From: JBBQXK01 sp038209775
Lineage (GTDB): Bacteria > Pseudomonadota > Alphaproteobacteria > Rhodobacterales > Rhodobacteraceae
Assembly: GCA_038209775.1 (NCBI GenBank)
Contig: JBBQXK010000010.1
Span: 35,632-99,631 of the forward strand
Length of the DNA stretch: 64,000 nucleotides
Reading direction: 5' to 3'
Made by a program: the position numbers and the translations under genes
Part shown: positions 60,548 to 64,000 of the stretch, piece after piece
How the letters are laid out: each line of letters begins with the position of its first letter
How positions within the stretch are numbered: the stretch's first letter is position 1
The notes under the pieces: generated by a model
Seen by the model: only the letters and a program-made list of their open reading frames with translations
Told to the model about the DNA's origin: nothing
Databases searched by the model: none

Positions 60548-60826
60548 TTACTTCCTCTTCGCTTTCTTGTCGGCGGCGTGACCGTAATAGGTCCGCGTCG
60601 GCGAATATTCCCCGAACTTCTGGCCGATCATTTCCTCGGTCACGTTGACCGGGATGTGCTTTTTGCCGTTGTAGACGGCGAACGTCAGGCCAACGAACTG
60701 CGGCAGGATTGTGGACCGGCGCGACCAGATCTTGATCACCTCCGACCGTCCGCCCGCGCGGGCCTTTTCGGCCTTCGTCAGCACATAGCCGTCGACGAAA
60801 GGCCCTTTCCAGAGTGAGCGTGCCAT
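60548..60826 (-). CDS. rpsS: 30S ribosomal protein S19
   Basis: 92 residues, complete: MARSLWKGPFVDGYVL at the start and FGEYSPTRTYYGHAADKKAK at the end. It binds S13 and the head of 16S rRNA. Three bases separate it from rplB upstream and from rplV downstream. Confidence 0.97.
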   Translation of the reverse strand: MARSLWKGPFVDGYVLTKAEKARAGGRSEVIKIWSRRSTILPQFVGLTFAVYNGKKHIPVNVTEEMIGQKFGEYSPTRTYYGHAADKKAKRK

Positions 60827-60829
60827 GGA

Positions 60830-61666
60830 TCAGCGACCTTTCTTCAGGTGACGCGAGCGGACAATCAGCTTGTCCGAGGCTTTGGCCTTGCGGGTCTTGT
60901 TCCCCTTGGTGCCCTTGCCCCACGGGGTGACCGGGTGACGGCCGCCCGAGGTGCGGCCTTCGCCGCCGCCATGCGGGTGGTCGATGGGGTTCATCGCCAC
61001 ACCGCGAACGGTCGGGCGGATGCCCTTGTGACGCATCCGGCCCGCCTTGCCGAAATTCTGGTTCGAGTTGTCGGGGTTCGACACGGCACCGATGGTCGCC
61101 ATGCATTCCTGCCGCACCATCCGCAATTCGCCCGACGACAGACGCACCTGTGCATAGCCGCCGTCACGCCCGACGAACTGGGCATAGGTGCCCGCCGCCC
61201 GCGCCATCTGGCCGCCCTTGCCGGGCTTCAGCTCGACGTTGTGGACGATCGTGCCGATCGGCATGCCGCTGAACGGCATCGCGTTGCCCGGCTTGACGTC
61301 GGTCTTGGCACCCGAGATGACCTTGTCACCCACGCCAAGACGCTGCGGCGCCAGGATATAGGCCTGCTCGCCATCCTCATACTTGATCAGCGCGATGAAC
61401 GCGGTGCGGTTGGGATCGTATTCGATCCGCTCGACCACCGCCGCCATGTCATGTTTGGTCCGGCGGAAATCGACCACACGGTAAAGACGCTTGGCGCCCC
61501 CACCCTTGTGCCACATCGTGATCCGCCCGGTGTTGTTCCGCCCGCCCGTCTTGCGCAAACCTTCGGTCAGCGACTTGACGGGACGACCCTTGAACAGGTC
61601 CGAACGGTCGATCAGAACCAACCCGCGTTGGCCAGGCGTCGTCGGCTTGTACGACTTGAGTGCCAT
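60830..61666 (-). CDS. rplB: 50S ribosomal protein L2
   Basis: 278 residues, complete: MALKSYKPTTPGQRGLV at the start and the catalytically important GVAMNPIDHPHGGGEGRT loop near the C-terminus. Needed for subunit joining and peptidyl transfer. The gap to rplW upstream is 109 bases, wider than elsewhere in the operon. Confidence 0.97.
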   Translation of the reverse strand: MALKSYKPTTPGQRGLVLIDRSDLFKGRPVKSLTEGLRKTGGRNNTGRITMWHKGGGAKRLYRVVDFRRTKHDMAAVVERIEYDPNRTAFIALIKYEDGEQAYILAPQRLGVGDKVISGAKTDVKPGNAMPFSGMPIGTIVHNVELKPGKGGQMARAAGTYAQFVGRDGGYAQVRLSSGELRMVRQECMATIGAVSNPDNSNQNFGKAGRMRHKGIRPTVRGVAMNPIDHPHGGGEGRTSGGRHPVTPWGKGTKGNKTRKAKASDKLIVRSRHLKKGR

Positions 61667-61775
61667 GCTTTCTGTCTTCCGTTACATGGGCCCGAAGGCC
61701 CGGTTATCATTCGAAAAATCACGGCCCCGGACGCGCGGGACCATCAGATTCTGGGGCTTCTAGCAGAGGCCCCCC

Positions 61776-62072
61776 TCAAAGGCCAGTCGACACGTCAATC
61801 GTATTGCCCTCTTCGAGCATGACGTAGGCCTTCTTCTTGTCACTCCGCTCGCCAAGGCGACCGCGGAACTTCTTGTGCTTGCCCTTGATGATCGTGGTGT
61901 TGACCGCGCGCACCTTCACACCAAAGATCGCCTCGACGGCTTCCTTGATCTGGGGCTTGGTCGCATCCATCGCCACCTGGAACACCACACCGCCGTGTTC
62001 CGACGTCATGGTGGCCTTTTCGGTGATGATCGGCTTCTTGATCAGGTCATAGTGGTTGGCGGTTGCGGTCAT
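61776..62072 (-). CDS. rplW: 50S ribosomal protein L23
   Basis: 98 residues, complete; LIKKPIITEKATMTSEHGGVVFQV is the family start. It sits at the tunnel exit and is the docking point for trigger factor and SRP. Overlaps rplD by 4 bases. Confidence 0.97.
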   Translation of the reverse strand: MTATANHYDLIKKPIITEKATMTSEHGGVVFQVAMDATKPQIKEAVEAIFGVKVRAVNTTIIKGKHKKFRGRLGERSDKKKAYVMLEEGNTIDVSTGL

Positions 62073-62689
62073 TTCAGGCGCGCCTCCAGGGCTTCGACAC
62101 CGGCCTTCGTGATCACCAGTTGATCGCGCTTCAGGATGTCATAGACGTTGGCGCCCATCGAGGGCAGCACGTCGATGGTTTCGATGTTGCGCGCGGCCAT
62201 CGCGAAGTTCTCGTTCAGGTCGGCGCCGTCGATGATGAGGACACGCTTCCACCCCAGATCGCGGGCCACCTTGGCCAGCGCGCCGGTCTTGGGCGTGGCC
62301 ATCGTGGCCATGTCGATGATGATCAACTCACCAGCCTTGGCCTTGGCCGACAGCGCGTGGCATAGGCCAAGCGCGCGGAACTTCTTGGGCAGATCATGGG
62401 CATGGCTGCGCGGCTGCGGGCCTTTGGTGACACCACCGTGACGGAAGATCGGGGCCTTCTTGGACCCGTGGCGTGCGCCGCCGGTGCCCTTCTGGCGATA
62501 GATCTTCTTGGTCGAATACGAAACCTCGGCCCGCGTCAGGGTCGAGTGCGTGCCGGCCTGGGCTTTCGCCCGCTGCCACCGCACAACCCGGTGCAGAATG
62601 TCGGCGCGCGGTTCCAGCCCGAACAGGGCCTCGTCCAGTTCGATCTCTCCGGCCTTGCCACCGTCCAGCGTGATTACGTCAAGTTTCAT
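62069..62689 (-). CDS. rplD: 50S ribosomal protein L4
   Basis: 206 residues. YRQKGTGGARHGSKKAPIFRHGG is the internal loop that reaches the exit tunnel. In E. coli L4 also represses its own operon, but no similar leader is clear here. Two bases from rplC. Confidence 0.97.
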   Translation of the reverse strand: MKLDVITLDGGKAGEIELDEALFGLEPRADILHRVVRWQRAKAQAGTHSTLTRAEVSYSTKKIYRQKGTGGARHGSKKAPIFRHGGVTKGPQPRSHAHDLPKKFRALGLCHALSAKAKAGELIIIDMATMATPKTGALAKVARDLGWKRVLIIDGADLNENFAMAARNIETIDVLPSMGANVYDILKRDQLVITKAGVEALEARLK

Positions 62690-62691
62690 GG

Positions 62692-63516
62692 CTATTCCCC
62701 CTTCGGCTGCGGGGCGTCGCCGGCCAGCGTCGAGGCTTCTTCAGCCGCCATACGATCCGCCACCATCGCCGCTTCGTGTTCCGCCTCGGTCGCCGCTGCT
62801 GCCTCTGCCGCGGCTTCGGCTGCGCGATGCGCTGCCACCTTGTCCGATTTCAGTGCTGCCGGACGGATCACCGTATCCGGAACCGGCTTTTTCACCGCGT
62901 CCTTGATGGTGACCCAGCCGCCGGCCGATCCGGGGACCGCGCCCTTGATCATGATCAGCCCACGGTCGCTGTCGGTCTTGACGACCTGCAGGTTCTGCGT
63001 GGTGCAACGGACAGCGCCCATGTGGCCCGCCATCTTCTTGCCCTTGAACACCTTGCCGGGGTCCTGACACTGGCCCGTGGACCCGTGCGAACGGTGCGAC
63101 ACCGACACCCCGTGGCTGGCCCGCAGACCGCCAAAGTTGTGCCGCTTCATCGCGCCCTGGAACCCTTTGCCCAGCGAAGTGCCCGCCACATCAACGAACT
63201 GACCAGCGAAATAGTGGTCCGCCGTGATCTCTTCGCCGACGCCGATCAGGCAATCGGGGGTCACGCGGAACTCCGCCACCTTGCGCTTGGGCGTCACGTT
63301 CGCCTTGGCGAAGTGGCCGCGCATGCCGGCGGTCGTCCGCTTGGCCTTGGCCTCGCCCGCGCCAAGCTGGACGGCGGTGTAGCCGTCACGCTCGGCGGTG
63401 CGCTGTGCCACCACCTGCAGACCATCAAGTTGCAGCACGGTCACCGGCACTTGCCGTCCGTCTGCCATGAACAGCCGGGTCATGCCCAGCTTCTTTGCAA
63501 TCACGCCCGAGCGCAT
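62692..63516 (-). CDS. rplC: 50S ribosomal protein L3 with long C-terminal extension
   Basis: 274 residues; typical bacterial L3 proteins have about 210. The core runs to around residue 222 (MRSGVIAKKLGMTRLF; KGFQGAMKRHNFGG; SIGQ-like STGQCQDPGKVFKGKKMAGHMG). The remaining 50 residues are mostly Ala, Glu and Met in a predicted charged helix ending GDAPQPKGE. GAGGAG precedes the ATG at 63516; an upstream extension was rejected. Confidence 0.95.
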   Translation of the reverse strand: MRSGVIAKKLGMTRLFMADGRQVPVTVLQLDGLQVVAQRTAERDGYTAVQLGAGEAKAKRTTAGMRGHFAKANVTPKRKVAEFRVTPDCLIGVGEEITADHYFAGQFVDVAGTSLGKGFQGAMKRHNFGGLRASHGVSVSHRSHGSTGQCQDPGKVFKGKKMAGHMGAVRCTTQNLQVVKTDSDRGLIMIKGAVPGSAGGWVTIKDAVKKPVPDTVIRPAALKSDKVAAHRAAEAAAEAAAATEAEHEAAMVADRMAAEEASTLAGDAPQPKGE

Positions 63517-63529
63517 GGTTTGTGGCTCC

Positions 63530-63838
63530 TCAGACTTTGATTTCGACGTCGACACCGGCAGCCAGGTCGAGCTTCATCAGCGCGTCCACGGTCTGGGGGG
63601 TCGGGTCAACGATATCGAGCAGCCGCTTGTGCGTGCGGATTTCCCACTGGTCGCGCGACTTCTTGTCGATGTGGGGGCCGCGCAGAACGGTGAACTTTTC
63701 GATCTTGTTCGGCAGCGGGATCGGCCCGCGTACCTGTGCGCCAGTGCGCTTGGCCGTCGATACGATTTCCGCAGTGCTGGCGTCCAGCACGCGGTAATCG
63801 AAGGCCTTGAGCCGGATGCGGATGGTCTGACCTTGCAT
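63530..63838 (-). CDS. rpsJ: 30S ribosomal protein S10
   Basis: 102 residues, complete; starts MQGQTIRIRLKAFDYRVLD and contains GPIPLPNKIEKFTVLRGPHIDKKSR. It also serves as NusE in transcription antitermination. AAAGGACGAAAAAG precedes the ATG. Confidence 0.97.
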   Translation of the reverse strand: MQGQTIRIRLKAFDYRVLDASTAEIVSTAKRTGAQVRGPIPLPNKIEKFTVLRGPHIDKKSRDQWEIRTHKRLLDIVDPTPQTVDALMKLDLAAGVDVEIKV

Positions 63839-63855
63839 CTTTTTCGTCCTTTGCA

Positions 63856-63880
63856 GGGTGGGTGGGTTTTGCACCCACCC
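63856..63880 (-). terminator. Hairpin between tuf and rpsJ
   Basis: GGGTGGGT, nine-base loop, ACCCACCC, a perfect eight-pair stem 15 bases after the tuf stop and before the rpsJ ribosome binding site. It could end or attenuate tuf transcripts, or process the mRNA between tuf and the S10 operon. Confidence 0.5.
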
Positions 63881-63894
63881 CACGATCTTGTTGG

Positions 63895-64000
63895 TTACGC
63901 GAGAATTTTCGACACGACGCCGGCACCGACGGTGCGCCCGCCTTCGCGGATGGCGAAGCGCAGCTTTTCTTCCATGGCGATCGGCGCGATCAGTTCCACG
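63895..64000 (-). CDS. tuf: Elongation factor Tu, C-terminal fragment
   Basis: 35 codons at the window edge, ending VELIAPIAMEEKLRFAIREG-GRTVGAGVVSKILA and a TAA stop. This is the conserved end of EF-Tu, the GTPase that brings aminoacyl-tRNA to the ribosome. The rest of the gene lies beyond the window. Position before rpsJ is the common str-S10 arrangement. Confidence 0.95.
   Translation of the reverse strand, partial: VELIAPIAMEEKLRFAIREGGRTVGAGVVSKILA

Overview
The window is a GC-rich (roughly two-thirds G+C) stretch of chromosome from an alphaproteobacterium, most likely a member of the Rhodobacterales (Rhodobacteraceae/Paracoccaceae). This rests on protein families and neighbourhoods: MipZ, a pmbA-cysQ pair followed upstream by a DUF2125 gene, an HmrR-type copper regulator, a glcDEF set, a MoxR/DUF58/DUF4159 block facing a DUF1285 gene, and hairpin-bearing intergenic repeats. 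No rRNA, tRNA, insertion sequence, phage gene or CRISPR array was seen.

Layout. 1-2.1 kb: end of a Cu(I)-responsive MerR regulator, a YqaA-like membrane protein and an MFS exporter with a His-rich tail. 2.2-6 kb: cysQ, pmbA and DUF2125. 6-16 kb: mostly single metabolic genes (SDR, ornithine-cyclodeaminase-like, HAD phosphatase, EamA transporter, DUF188, S-formylglutathione hydrolase, AEC transporter, GST, queG, DUF1294, Ohr, threonine dehydratase-like). 16-24 kb: ribosomal protein L25, MFS, malonyl-CoA synthetase, MipZ with two tandem small coiled-coil genes, a D-2-hydroxyacid dehydrogenase, an SH3 protein and a CDF metal transporter. 24-34 kb: a polar amino-acid ABC transporter diverging from a TetR/BetI regulator that leads a four-enzyme operon (class I aminotransferase, ThDP decarboxylase, class III aminotransferase, glutamine-synthetase-like ligase). 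34-42 kb: orphan LuxR-type response regulator, dipeptidase, Hsp20, secreted serine protease, and glycolate oxidase glcD-glcE-(small membrane protein)-glcF with a strong palindromic operator before glcD. 42-50 kb: half-size EamA protein, then moxR-DUF58-DUF4159-large membrane protein. 50-58 kb: DUF1285, hydroxypyruvate isomerase, zinc-finger protein, nucleotide-sugar dehydrogenase, metallophosphoesterase, lytic transglycosylase, dapA, aldo/keto reductase, TIGR02466 oxygenase-like protein. 59-64 kb: the S10 ribosomal operon, read from the end of tuf through rpsJ, rplC, rplD, rplW, rplB, rpsS, rplV, rpsC and rplP, where it stops at a hairpin.

Two themes link genes. Glyoxylate-level C2 metabolism appears three times (glcDEF, hydroxypyruvate isomerase, a glyoxylate/hydroxypyruvate reductase-like dehydrogenase). 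The 24-34 kb block reads as import of an amino acid followed by transamination, decarboxylation, a second transamination and gamma-glutamylation; arginine or another basic amino acid is my best guess for the substrate. This block is the best candidate for a poorly described system here.

The other striking feature is repeated intergenic structure: one family built from a G/C hairpin plus a GGATAYTT box (seven copies) and a second built from two adjacent palindromes (two near-identical 44-base copies and one degenerate one). I did not find an obviously new defence or mobile system.
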